Below the pieces are notes generated by a model that saw only the letters and a program-made list of their open reading frames with translations, had not been told where the DNA came from and made no database searches. From Icerya purchasi (taxonomy: Eukaryota > Arthropoda > Insecta > Hemiptera > Monophlebidae), in assembly GCA_039619475.1 (NCBI GenBank), contig CM077115.1, positions 300,391,756 to 300,455,755 of the forward strand: 64,000 nucleotides of DNA, given 5' to 3'. Positions 46,372 through 57,730 of the stretch are shown here, in pieces. The position numbers and the translations under genes are program-made. Numbering within the stretch: the stretch's first letter is position 1; every line of letters starts with the position of its first letter.

Positions 46372-46413
46372 TATTTATACAGGTTAATGAAATGCATCTG
46401 TATTTTTATCAGT
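46372..46413 (+). promoter_or_regulatory. Putative core promoter of the second cystatin-cathepsin gene
   Basis: TATTTATA at 46372-46379 and initiator TCAGT at 46409-46413, conserved in position with copy A although the surrounding bases have diverged. Confidence 0.45.
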
Positions 46414-46561
46414 AATATTGATTCAAATTAGTCCGCAGTTTATTCCTTAACCGATAAAAAACACACGTCTTCGTAGTGCATCGGAAATAACCGGTCATAA
46501 TCCATTTTTTTCAAAAACTGCAATTTTTCACTTTCGTTTGACAATACTTGGAAAAATCGTA

Positions 46562-47860
46562 ATGTACTCGAATTTGCCATTGTTCATAACGTTACTGGCT
46601 GTCGTGAATTACGGTAACTGTGATGAATTCGGCGAATTGCTTGCAAAACAGCTTATCGGAAGAGTAAAAGAACCGTTCGCCTATGGATCGCGTTCACGAA
46701 TAGTGACAGAAGTTATCGGTTGGACACAAACTGTCGCAGAGTCGACCAACAGGCTGTCGTACGACGTGACAATGAGAGTGTGTGAAAAAAATGGTATCCA
46801 GCCATCAGCACCGGGGGTGGAAATGGAAAATCATTGTCAGACTTGCGAGAGTACTGTAACGATACAGAAAGCGCCTTTCAAAATCTTAGAGGAAATGGAT
46901 AACGGCTGCGATGACGGTTCCAGCGATAATAGCGATAAAGAACTCCGAAATAGTTTCGAAGAATTCATGAAAAAATACGACAAAATGTACGAAAACGAGG
47001 ACGTCAAAGAAAGAAGATTTCGTATATTCCAGGAAAACGTGGCCACGATGGAACGTCTGCAGAAAACTGAAATGGGAACAGCTAAATACGGCACTACAAA
47101 GTTCTCAGATTTAACTGATGAAGAATTTCGTCGCTTCCACACCGGTTATCGTGGTGATTTCGATTATCATCATCAACCAATGGACTACTATACATTTGAT
47201 AACGAGCCGTTGCCAAATGGCATCGACTGGAGGGAGAAAGACGTCGTGTCTCCTGTGAAAGATCAAGGACAATGTAATTCTTGCTGGTCGTTCGCCACTA
47301 CCGGTGTCTTGGAATCACAGTACGCGATAAAAAACAAAAAACAGATACTTTTATCGGAACAGGAATTAGTCGACTGTGACCGAATAGACCATGGTTGCAA
47401 CGGAGGCAGGATGCAAAATGCTTATGCAGTTATCAAAAGTGAATTAGGCGGCTTAGAACAAGAAACCGATTATCCGTACCACTTCAGACGCGAGATCTGC
47501 CGCCTGAGCCCTAAGAAATTCGTAGTTTCTGTAAGCAATTATACAGATATTCCGCCGAACGAAGATGCGATAGCTAAATATTTGGCACAGTTCGGCCCGA
47601 TTGCTGCCGCAGTAAACAGTACACTACTTAAATATTATGTGAGTGGTATCATCGATAACTATTGCGGGCATGGTATTGATCATGCAATTCTTATTGTTGG
47701 TTATGGAGAAGGACGGAACCCACGAAACAACCAGATTTTACCTCATTGGGTAGTTAAAAATAGTTGGAGCGCGCGATGGGGAGAAAACGGATATTTCCGA
47801 TTATATCGGGGAAATAACCTTTGCGGCATCGCAAATGATCCGTCGATCGCATTTATATAG
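46562..47860 (+). CDS. Secreted cystatin-propeptide-cathepsin fusion protease (cathepsin F-like), gene B
   Basis: 432 residues from ATG 46562, intronless. Domains: signal peptide (1-20), cystatin-like (21-116, QTVAES at 56-61), I29 propeptide (128-198), papain-like mature enzyme (217-432). The catalytic set is present: Q235, C241, H374, N400. Two neighbourhoods depart from the family: the active-site motif is QCNSCWSF instead of CGSCWAF, and the Asn box is KNSWSARWGE instead of KNSWGTKWGE. The protein could be an active enzyme with altered substrate binding or a weak one; the sequence alone does not decide. Residues 21-116 differ from gene A at only about six positions, while the mature part differs at roughly a third. 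It lies in duplication copy B, about 20 kb from gene A. Confidence 0.93.
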   Translation: MYSNLPLFITLLAVVNYGNCDEFGELLAKQLIGRVKEPFAYGSRSRIVTEVIGWTQTVAESTNRLSYDVTMRVCEKNGIQPSAPGVEMENHCQTCESTVTIQKAPFKILEEMDNGCDDGSSDNSDKELRNSFEEFMKKYDKMYENEDVKERRFRIFQENVATMERLQKTEMGTAKYGTTKFSDLTDEEFRRFHTGYRGDFDYHHQPMDYYTFDNEPLPNGIDWREKDVVSPVKDQGQCNSCWSFATTGVLESQYAIKNKKQILLSEQELVDCDRIDHGCNGGRMQNAYAVIKSELGGLEQETDYPYHFRREICRLSPKKFVVSVSNYTDIPPNEDAIAKYLAQFGPIAAAVNSTLLKYYVSGIIDNYCGHGIDHAILIVGYGEGRNPRNNQILPHWVVKNSWSARWGENGYFRLYRGNNLCGIANDPSIAFI

Positions 47861-47887
47861 TAAACCGAATGATACTTTTTTTACACG

Positions 47888-48000
47888 AATAAAATGATGC
47901 GAAGGTCGTAATTTTTCGATAGAAATAGAGAAATTTGGATATTCAGGAATATAATAATTAGCAACAATGCTAGGTAACTAAATTTGAACATTGCAATAAA
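47888..48000 (+). terminator. Poly(A) signals of gene B
   Basis: AATAAA at 47888-47893 and 47995-48000, both at positions equivalent to signals in copy A. Confidence 0.55.
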
Positions 48001-50040
48001 AATATAACACACTTTAGTATATATTTTTATTTTTGTAAGGGTGTATTTACACGCGTTTTCTTAAATTGCGATATATAAAATATAAAATGTATCTTTTCCT
48101 TGAACTAATTACAATTAATTATTGGTGTTATTAAATGCAATTATAATTTACTAATGTACCAAAATTTTTAAATTCTTCTTCAAATTCGTATACGCGCATA
48201 GGTATTCTCACGTACAGTCATACTTTCGTACAAACTATTCCTATCTATACTTCAATTTAGTTTATTTTATTTAAATTTTTGTCCGTTTTGCAACTAGCTT
48301 ATCAATCTTTTCTTTTTCCATTCTCTTGCTTTTTTCTTTATGTTTTCTACGGTATTTCATTAGGCATCTTCGTTTATATCTACTTGAACCACTATATTTC
48401 TTCTCAGCTTTTCGGTAACTTACATTGTAATCTATTACTTTATGTTATATTTCAAAATTTTGTCCTATATTAATACAAATTCAGGTATATTTAAACATTC
48501 TTGCATTTCTGTTGTTAAATGCAAGTCTCCGTCACAAGTGATACACTCCTGTTTCTTTTAATATTCCGGATGTTTTTTTTTTTATTTCCCTTTCTTTGAT
48601 ATTATTTTCAAACTTTTTCGCAGCAGTCTATTCATTTCTCTGCGTACGATTTCCTAGCTCTATCTCGTACCCGAGTTTCATATCTTAATTTTGATTTTGC
48701 TGCTTGGTAACGTTCTGCGATTAAAATTTTTTGCTTATACGATTTCCTTAGGTACATAACGACAGCATTATGAATTTATTGTTTTTTTTTTTAAACGTTG
48801 TTAATACGTGTAACCCCTTTTGTCTATTCTAACCCTCAGATATTTGTAGAAATGCCTCTATAATTGTACAATCCAATTTTTTGCAATTTATATTTTTCAA
48901 TAATCATTTGTGTCCATTACTATTTTAGATATTCCTATTTATAACGAGTCGTTAATTTTAAATAGCTTAGTTTAGGGTTGAGATTGAATTTATTATGAGA
49001 TTATTAGTATCTGTCCATTTATTCCCTGTTAACAAATCATGCTGCATTCTGAATTCCCTTTCTTTTAATACTTTATACGCTGCTAATGTGTTCGTATCAT
49101 CCACAAATGCAAACTTGTCATAATGTTACAGATGTTTTTTTTTTTTAAATGCAGCATTGGAGCCAGGTTACTTCTTTGTAGAATATACCCTGCCGTTGTC
49201 TTTTGATCATAAATTTTAAAAAATACTTACAGACAAAGGTATTAACTTCATTCGGCACATGTTTTCTATCAGCATTTAACGATGGGCATTTGGAAAATTA
49301 ATGACGATTTACTTTAAATTGTTCGCTATAGAATTACTTTTAAATATTACGCATGTATACATGTAATAATTACTCAATTCGCTAAATGTTAAACGAAAAA
49401 AAGAAACAGAAAAATTCTTAATAAATTTATACATTGACTAATTATTTTTAGGTCATACTTTTCAAGAAGATTACGATATAACCCTAGTCAGCTTTCCTCG
49501 TTACCGAAGTTTAAATATTATAAACTGATAATTAGCTACGTTTTTATTCGATAATTAGAAATGTGCCGATACAAACGACTTCTCGGTTATGAAATTAATC
49601 AGCAAACCTTTTGGAACTCCACTGTCCCGTCGACAAACCTGTATTTCCATCGTAGTAATTTCTTCAGAGAATCTTCCGATACAACTTAAACTTTAAACGT
49701 TATTAAAATAATAAAAAAACAAAAAAAAAAAAAAAAGAAGCAAAACCGTGTTAAAAATAATTAATAAGACACGACAAAATCGAATGCTGCAAGCAAAATA
49801 CTAAGTTATTAAAAGTAATGTTAAAAAAAAAGGCGAGATATTAAATGACTGAATACTTTTCGGGTCCGTTTGATTCACCTTTACGAACCTCTGAAGTAAC
49901 ATAATGCACAAAAAAATAAAATAAATCAGAACTTTGGTGACTGTGAAAAATCACGAGAAAAAGGATGTTTAAAATTGATTTTTGTCTGGTTGCCACGACA
50001 AAATTGAACGTCTCCTGCGTTTCCCGAAGATCACTAACCT

Positions 50041-51653
50041 TTTTTTTTTTAATCCCCCTTTATGTATGTCAACAATGGATCTTCGCTTAGAAACGACATG
50101 AGGGAGAAGGATCAGTTAGATGTAAAGTCGGTGTCAAATATTGATAAGATAAAAGAACTGAGGATAAGAACAACGGAGATCGACGGAAACGATAAGATAT
50201 ACGAGGCACAATAAGGAGTAGGGAGTTTGAGTGATAGCAAATTGGATTACAAAGAAGGGCGTTTGTTCACGAAGGATGGACATTCAAAGAGGTTATGGTC
50301 AGGATCACAGACGGCTTCGTCGTAAGCAATGGGAGTAAATTAGAAACGGGAATTTTAGTGAAATAAAAGCGGGAGGATACAGCAATCTGAGCCAAGGAAT
50401 ATTTCGTTACCTTCTATCCCCCATATGACTGGGGACGACCCAGAGCATTTTAATGCGGATAGCGTGAAGTGAGAAGAGAGTGTGAATGAGAGAGCGAATA
50501 CGGAGGATAAAAAGGTTAGTGAAGTGAGAGGGGAAATGAGGGGAAATAGCTTTTAGAGCACACATGGAGTCGGAGATAATTAAATATTTAGAAGAAGAAC
50601 GATGTGAGGAAATATGGATTATGGAACGTAAAATGGCCATTAACTCAGCCGTAAAGATAGTACAAAAAGAAGGGAGACGAAAAGATTCAGAGAAATGAAT
50701 GCTCGGAACGATGAAAAAAGCTCCAACTCCATTAGGCCCCTTCAAACCATCCGTAAGAATAGCCATATGGGGAGGAAAACGGGATTCGATATAACTATGG
50801 AATTACCGTATAACTGTTGCATAGGAAAGGGGTTTGGTGGAAAAAGCTAAATGTAGAATACATTGGGAGGATTGGAGAGATTTGCAAAAATTGAAAGAAA
50901 AGTAAGGGAGATTGTTATAAGAAAGTAATGTGAGCTAGAATAGGAATTTTCTTGGGAGTAAAACGCCAGTTTTGCAGAATAGAAAGATATGAAGGAATAA
51001 GCTTAGAGGATGATAACTGTAAGCATTTACACATGAAGCGATATGCTAAATAGGATCTGCGGATGAAAAGGGGAGTCGAGTTTGACTCAGCGAGAACTGC
51101 TGGTATTCGAGAAGATCTAAGAGCACCAGGGCAAAGACGAATACAAGAATTTCGAATTATATTCAGCTTGGAAAGAAGTGATTTTGAGGCAGAGACATAG
51201 ATAAAGAGGAACAGTAATCGAATTGTACAAGGAAATGAGGAGAAAAGGATCGCCTTCGCATTTTGTTAGGGAAAGAGCTTTCAGTAGGTTCAGTCTTTTA
51301 AGGGCAGAAGAGGAAAGGAAATTAATATGTTCATGAAAGGACAGACGACTGTTGAGGAATACACCGAGATAGCGGAAGCGATCCCTACGAGGGATAAGTT
51401 TGGAGTTTAATGATACAGAGACTAAAGCGGGATTAAAAGGACGAAGAGAAAAGACAATACAAAAGGATTTTAAAGGGGAAATAGATAAGTTCAAAGAGGA
51501 ATGAGATTGTTCCAAAGTAGCTAGAGACGAATTGACACTTTCATTAGCATCCATAATATCACGGGATGAGGAAAAGAGAAGAATGTCATTGGCAAAAAAT
51601 CGGGAAGAGGAGTTCATAGAAAGAGAAGCAACAGAAATAGTATAAATATTAAA
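50041..51653 (-). mobile_element. LINE X insertion, 1.6 kb, 5'-truncated, with target duplication
   Basis: Bounded by a perfect 14-bp direct repeat AAGATCACTAACCT (50027-50040 and 51654-51667). The 3' tail is at the left (T-run 50041-50050). The insertion sits inside a hAT remnant. On the minus strand it carries the end of the reverse transcriptase, thumb and RNase H domain. Confidence 0.93.
50407..51617 (-). pseudogene. LINE X ORF2: reverse transcriptase end plus RNase H
   Basis: 51617-51117 holds RFFANDILLFSSSRDIMDAN, where the catalytic ADD has become AND, then FRYLGVFLNSRLSFHEHINF (thumb). 50766-50407 is an RNase H domain: AILTDGLKGPNGVGAFF (first Asp), FTAELMAILRSI (Glu), YLIISDSMCALKAI (second Asp) and WVVPSHMGDRR, where the usual SHxGIxGNE is broken. 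Stops and frame changes lie between the two. RNase H in ORF2 is typical of I, LOA and related LINEs. The reverse transcriptase is dead because of the Asp to Asn change. Confidence 0.85.
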
Positions 51654-51708
51654 AAGATCACTAACCTATTCTACTCCATCTAACTTTTATCTTATCAAAT
51701 TCATTGGG

Positions 51709-52621
51709 CTTTGCACAGATGGCGCCCCTGCAATGATAGGTGTACGATAGGCGTAGGTCAAAAGCTCAAGGAAAAGAATCCTGCGATAGTGTGTAATAAT
51801 TGTTTTATTCATCGGCAAGCTTTGACTTCCAAAAAAGTTGCCATAAAAATTACGCCAAACCAAATGGACTTAACTATAAAGATCGTAAAATATATCAAGA
51901 GCAGCGCTTTAAACAGTCGATTATTTAGTTTTCTTTGCGAGGTTCTCGATTCTGATCACATAGTTCTTCTACTACACACAGAAGTACGCTGGTTGTCTAA
52001 GGGCAACATGTTGGCTTGCCTGCCTTTATAAATTAAAAGAAGAGGCCATCCTCTATCTTGAGTTGAAATAAAAAAAAAAAGAGATTTTTTGTAATAAAAA
52101 GTATCTGCTGAAAATGTAATAATATCTTTTTCTCGACTATTTGAAGCAATTAAAAATAAAAAACTGGACGAAGATTTGAAAGTTGAAATACAAACTCATT
52201 TGCAAGCGCTGGAAGACGAATTTCACCGATACTATGGAGTCATTAATTCTGAGTCACCAATATGGCACATGGCCAGAAACCCATTTGTTGTTGATGTCTT
52301 ATAATTACCAGAATAAGTTCAGAAAGAATTTCTAGAAATGAAGGCCGATTCGACAACAAAAGATGACTTCCATCTCTTGACACTGGAGAAATTTTGGATC
52401 AAACGATTCCTTGTTAATTCGAAAGTTGCCTCTCTTGCTTTGAGAACACTTGTTCCTTTTTCTTCGACTTACTAATGTGAGACAGGGTTTTTAGCTCTGG
52501 TTTTAATTAAAACTAAGCAGATCGTCTTGCCGTTGATAGCGACTTGACGATGGCTCTGGCAAAAAATGAACCTAGAATCAACCAACTGGTGCAGAGCATA
52601 CAAGCTCAAGTATCTCATTAG
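51709..52621 (+). pseudogene. hAT transposase, ZBED5/Buster-like, decayed
   Basis: Begins LCTDGAPAMIGVR (catalytic Asp region), then a frameshift into KEKNPAIVCNNCFIHRQALT, IKSSALNSRLFSFLCEVLDS and LLHTEVRWLSKGNMLACL. Further frames give FEAIKNKKLDEDLK, LTLEKFWIKRFLVNSKVASL, ALRTLVPFSSTY*CETGFLAL and finally LVQSIQAQVSH ending at 52621. This order follows the C-terminal two thirds of ZBED5/FAM200-like hAT transposases. Many stops and shifts are present. The N-terminal portion (BED finger) is missing or left of 49982. The element appears to end at 53448 with GGTTGGGAAACCCTG, a hAT-type terminus. Confidence 0.85.
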
Positions 52622-52698
52622 TACTTTAATTATAATAAATTATTTCGATAAAAAACGTTTTAAATTTGGTTAAAGTTTATTTTATACAACTTGGAATT

Positions 52699-53312
52699 TT
52701 TTTTCCCCCTAAATTGTATGTGCTGTGTGTAACTACTAAGGCCATTACAGCACACACACGGGAGGAGGGATAATTTAAATGTGGTGAGTTAAGCCACTCA
52801 TTTTAATGAAGGCAATAATCCTGTTGATGGAGATTACCTCGTTTGAGAGGGTCTGCTCTATACCTATGGATAGACCAAGTTGCCTCCGCAACATAGTAAA
52901 CTTTTGCCAGGTAAGTATTATGAGAGAAACTGTCGGTACGGTTGTATGGTTGCACAAGGGTCATGTAGCCGGAGGCGGCGTTTTATCTATTATATATTTG
53001 TGCGAAAAAGCGATGTGATCAATTCGCAGCCGGCTGAGGATCTTAAAATCGTATCGGGATGTTCCTTCTGGTGGCTACCATGATTCAACTGTGGGCTTAA
53101 TGGTTCTTAGGAATGTTATAGCAGCTGCCCATTCAGTTTTCCACTGATTTTCGCACACCTTTAGAAATGTATATATGATTGATGAGGGTAGCTCCGCGTC
53201 CTGTGGCATTGGCGAGAGCAAGGCAGAACGTGCTGCTCTGTCGACACTCTCATTACCAGGCACTCCTATGTGCCCAGGAACCTACAGCAGCGACACGTGA
53301 CTATCCATTAGC
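52699..53312 (-). mobile_element. LINE 3' fragment inserted in the hAT remnant
   Basis: A perfect 15-bp target duplication ATACAACTTGGAATT flanks it (52684-52698 and 53313-53327). The tail is at the left (T-run 52699-52704). On the minus strand it encodes the end of an RNase H domain: VPGHIGVPGNESVDRAARSA, then IIYTFLKVCENQWKTEWAAA. This is a different LINE family from X by sequence. 5'-truncated and inert. Confidence 0.9.
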
Positions 53313-53464
53313 ATACAACTTGGAATTAAAATAAAGAAGTGTCGTTAAAACAATGTGCGTTTTTTTTTTAATGAAAAAATTAAGGGAGGCATAAAAATTT
53401 TATTTATAATTCGGGGAGGCTCGACGAAAAAAAGGTTGGGAAACCCTGATATAGAGGATTATAT

Positions 53465-54005
53465 CGTTCCGGCCTCATCCTTTTTCCAAGTAGACCTAGT
53501 TTAGTGTTAGGAAGTTTTTAATTCTTTTTTCTTGAGTTAATATCAATTTTAAGGTGTAAAATAATCATTGAATAAAAAAAACACCCGCACGAAATTAGAA
53601 ATTAATTTGCTCAGAAAATAAATTAGCGATTTTCAGTGCTTTTTTTTGTTCATATATTGCTTAAAAAATTATTTCCTCTTCGAAAGACTGGAATGCTGAT
53701 ATTCATTTAGCCGGTTATTTCAATAAAAAAAATTTTCGGAAAAGATTAATCAATCATGGCAATAATTTCCCATTATGACGTAGTTTTTTGATTTTAAGTA
53801 AACACCATGTGCTTTATAATAAATTTTTACATGCACAAAAAATGAAAAATAAATTCACTTCAATGATCATGAAAAATTATTAATTTGAAAAAGCAAAATC
53901 GATCTAGCATCTGAGTTTTATTGAAAAAATTTGTTCATTAGTCTTAAGAAGTTATTCTCCTATTTTCATATTTATTTTCAACATATATACATGAAGTCGA
54001 ATATA
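53465..54005. repeat. Left copy of a diverged inverted-repeat pair
   Basis: Reverse-complement similarity to 61490-62165 along the whole length. Shared blocks include AAGTAGACCTAGTTTAGTGT, CTGAGCAAATTAATT-type, CACATGGT/ACCATGTGCTTTATAAT and CATTTTCATATTTATTTT. Divergence is clearly higher than for the arms at 5.7-9.0 kb. Confidence 0.75.
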
Positions 54006-55045
54006 ATTTTTCATTCGAATAAACAGTGATTCTTTATTCTGAACTTACGAGTCTTTGCCTACCGCTCCTATTCTTTCCGCATTTCTCTTCTTCAATTTTT
54101 CCTTTGTTAGCTTCTTCTTCCGCCTTTGGGTGAAATAAAATACAAAAATCGAAACGAGGAACACATTTTTTATTTTAGTTGGGCACGTTGAATAATTATG
54201 TATAATGCTATTTTAAAAAAGTATATTATAGACAAAATTACATCATTTGATTTCAATGAGTGAGATCAAAGAAACACAATTGTCATTTTTTCAAAAATTA
54301 TTTATATTTTAATACGCTATTGATTTTCATTTTTATACTGCCAGTATATTCTAAGATATTTAGTTAATTAATGCAATAGCATCTCTTTATATTCAGATTT
54401 TTTTCAGTTTTTAATGCTAAATCTTTTCGTAATTTAAATTAATATATTTTAAATTGTAAAATTTAAATAATTTACGGCCCCTTTGGGTCACATAATTAGC
54501 TCCTTCATAACAGAATCATATTTTCCAAGAACATAAAGATGTGTTAAGAAGTTTGTGGAGTATTTTCGAAATATTGACATATTTTTTGCTAAACTTAAAA
54601 ACTATTTGTCTGCAAAAATTCGAATTTTTTCAAAAAATTGACATTAAAACTGAAGTTTACACGCTTCTTTTCTTTTCATTGATTATATATCTAACAAACA
54701 GAAAATTATAATTTTTTCGACGGTAACTACCCATCACTACCTTTTTTTTGAGAAGAAATCATCTTACGTTTTAAATATAACTAACCAAATTTTTTTTGCT
54801 GTTCTTGTCTTTGGTCAGATTATACGGCACATTGTGTGATATGCTACATTTTCTTTCATTGATTATTATAAGTATTTCTAGTATGCGTGTTTGAAAAGTA
54901 CCTTGAGATTAAACGTATAGAATCAGACAAAATCGGAATTAAGTGAAATAAAAAACACATATATACATACATAGTTGTTTTCTTGAGATTATTTATCTGT
55001 TTCAATTTAATTTCTTCAAGTTCATTTTATGTATTAATTTACACA
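54006..55045. other. Gene-free AT-rich stretch
   Basis: No coding region or repeat partner recognised. Confidence 0.4.
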
Positions 55046-55562
55046 AAGGGATGAATTCAGGAATCTGTTTCCTGGAGGGAAATTTATGTTCTTGGAGGGG
55101 AGGGGGGCAGAGACTTTTTTAATATTTTTATTGGAAAAACTTTTTTGAGATATTCCTGAATAAAACTAAATATGTAAAAAATGATTTATTATGTAATTTA
55201 AAATAATGAAAAAGCAAGTATGAACAATAAATTTCAAGTAAAGTAACCCCGATTATAAACAAAGTTTTCTCAGTTGGTTTTAAAATTATTAATTCTAATT
55301 GTATCCCTATTTTATGAAGTTTCATTTTTCCGTCAATAATAAATTTTGTAATTTTAAAATTTAAAAATATACGACTAATTGAACCATTTCAAAATGTTTT
55401 GGCAGCAACTTTTGATATACCTGTAAAAAAAGCGAATAAAAGGAATTTTGTTTCCTTTTAAATTGCTGCATTCTTAACCAGCTGTATTAAGTTCTGGGGG
55501 ATAATTTTAGAGTTCTGGGGGGCATTGCCCCCCCCCCCCCCCCTCCCCTGGATTCATCCCTG
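55046..55562. mobile_element. hAT-like non-autonomous element
   Basis: Left end AAGGGATGAATTCAGG; right end on the other strand CAGGGATGAATCCAGG. A long C-run sits inside the right end and G-rich patches inside the left. The flanking 8-mers are not a clear duplication, so the boundaries are approximate. Confidence 0.65.
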
Positions 55563-57057
55563 ATTTATATGATTGTTTAGCATTCATGAATTAATTTTTC
55601 CACGTCAATTTTTTCCGTTTTGTTAAACAAATAAGAGCGAAAACGCAACACGAAATGCTTTGATAACCGGTACGTTTGACACAACAGATTCAAATCAATA
55701 CAACTACACCACGACTGGCGGTTTGAAAACCGTCACGGTGGATCGTCTCGATCAGCCACCGACGCGGTTCCAAAACCGCCATGCGGTACGCGCCGCTCCG
55801 TCTGTCATTACCTAGTCATCACAATTGAATGACTCACCGACTCGGTTTTCCTCCCGGTAAACGCTCCGTGTGTCATAGCACTTATTCAGCGCTTCTTGCC
55901 GCACACGCATATCATTGTCTATGCTACTGACCACTACCACTCAAACGCTATTACGTCTCTACTCCAGCGCGATCGTGTATTCGACGATCACGCCATCGGT
56001 CTCGGGGAATTTTGGTATCGGCCATATAAGCTACTAAGACAAGACAAAGCGGCGATGTAAAATAAATCGACGTTCGAGAAATCGAGAATTAATGAATAAA
56101 TCGAAGAATGATTTCTAGCTCGAACGTCGAATAAAAGAAAGCGCCAAAAGTACCGAATCCGTATCAATATATATTCATATATACATAGATTGGTAAATAA
56201 ATTAATATTTATGTTTATGGGCATTACTTTTATAGATATTGATATTCAATATATCAAATTAGAGTAAACAAAATTTACATGTGTGTTTATATGGATTGTA
56301 TAGTGGAACTTATAAAAAAATTGCCCCTTCTTGGAAAAATTCTGGGTACGCTCCTGATTGTTTCTAATTATTGGTTTTGGTTAAACGTCTACTGCTGACA
56401 CCTCTTCCTCACCAAAACAAAAATAGTTTTAACATGTGAGATCAGGATTTTCATTATTTTCCAAGAAATAAATTTTTTAACCAGTTTACATTAGCTTTCA
56501 TGAAGTATTACTTTAAATACACACTATTTTTAGAAATTTCAATTAATTACCTCTCTTAAAGAATAACGAACGAAAAGTATCGGCACGAATTTTTAAAATA
56601 AAATGGTCTTTTTGTGGAAACGAGTTTTACTAAAAAATAAAATTAATGATAAACTATTTTTAAAATTACATTCCCCGGCAGGGGCATGAACCCAGTTAAA
56701 GAACATTACACTATTATTTAATATCGTCTGAAGTTGAAAAAAACAATACCGTATTTAGAATCGAAGCATGTAAATTAATTTTAGTATATTTTTACTAATT
56801 AACACGGAGAATTTCTCGTCACAGCAGCAAAAATCGTAATTTAGTTACACTTTTCTTTTTAATTGGACTGGGGTCTAAAACAAAAAAAAATATACAAATC
56901 CCCGAGCATTAATTAAGCCTGACCGGCTACGTGAGTAATAAAATAAAGGAGTTATAATTATATTTATAATGTATTAACTATTTCGTTCGTTTCTGAAATT
57001 CGTATAGATTTTCCATTAAAATATGTTTCTCATGTAATTTGTTAATCAACAAATTAT
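55563..57057. other. Stretch with a G/C-richer dispersed repeat
   Basis: About 55980-56200 shares ordered blocks with 63065-63320 (GGGAATTTTGGT, GTCGAATAAAA, GCGCCA..AGTACCGAATCCG, TCAATATAT). About 56069-56131 can fold into a hairpin (CGACGTTCGAGAAATC with its complement). No gene is recognised. Confidence 0.5.
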
Positions 57058-57730
57058 TTTTTTTTTATTTTTTTTTTGAGCCTATCAACCGAGGACCTTT
57101 ACCCAGAAACGATTAGAATAGGAAGGAATCAATTATATCTTCATACGATATCAAATATTGTTAGGAGGAAGTAATCAATATAATTGGAATAATGCGCGGA
57201 GAGGGGAAAATATAGGACATAAGAGGCGCAATATGGAGTAGGAAGACCGAGTATCAATAAAATGGAATAGAAAGCGCAACACTCAGCAGAAAAAAATAAA
57301 CACTTAATAAACAAATGATTAACGTTGCAAACACGCTCTTCGTTTAAGTGGAAAGGACAATATGGAGAGGCAACCAAAGAGAAACGAAAACGGGAGGAAA
57401 ATAATAGACTATGGTTTAAGAACGCAGACAAATAACGGAGACAACAACAGAACGACGAAGTGAAGGAAACAAAGAGAACCATAGGTTAACAGAAAGACTA
57501 GTTGAACAGACAGATAAAAAGAACAATCGTTAAAAAAAGAGGAAACGTATCTGATACCAAAGTCTGAGATGAAAACTTTACACAGCGGACGGAGATTAAA
57601 CGATGAGACTTTTTTAAAGAAGAAGTGAGAAAAAGCAACAGCCTGAGTACCAAAGAATCCGCCGCTTCATTACCGCAGATGCCCGAACGGCTAGGAACCC
57701 ACAGTAAATATCAGTATAAATGCAAAGGAG
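57058..57730 (-). mobile_element. LINE X 3' fragment with RNase H end
   Basis: On the minus strand from the right: WVPSRSGICGNEAADSLVLR in one of the shifted frames, then FSLVASPYCPFHLNEERVCN and NHLFIKCLFFSAECCAFYSI, then LGLPTPYCASYVLYFPL. The 3' UTR and tail follow (T-runs 57058-57077). 5'-truncated, frameshifted. Confidence 0.75.

Larger units (their letters stand above)
45515..49981 (+). repeat. Segmental duplication, copy B
   Basis: Direct counterpart of 24262-28200, carrying the second cystatin-cathepsin gene. Its 3' flank has extra blocks relative to copy A (about 48017-48245 and others around 48470-48640). At its right end the shared sequence stops at about 49981, where a hAT remnant begins. 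Confidence 0.85.

Noticed and set aside
56685..56735. T-arm-like GGGTTCATGCCCCTGCCGGGG on the minus strand
   Set aside because: No matching A box or acceptor stem found; most likely chance or a very degraded SINE.
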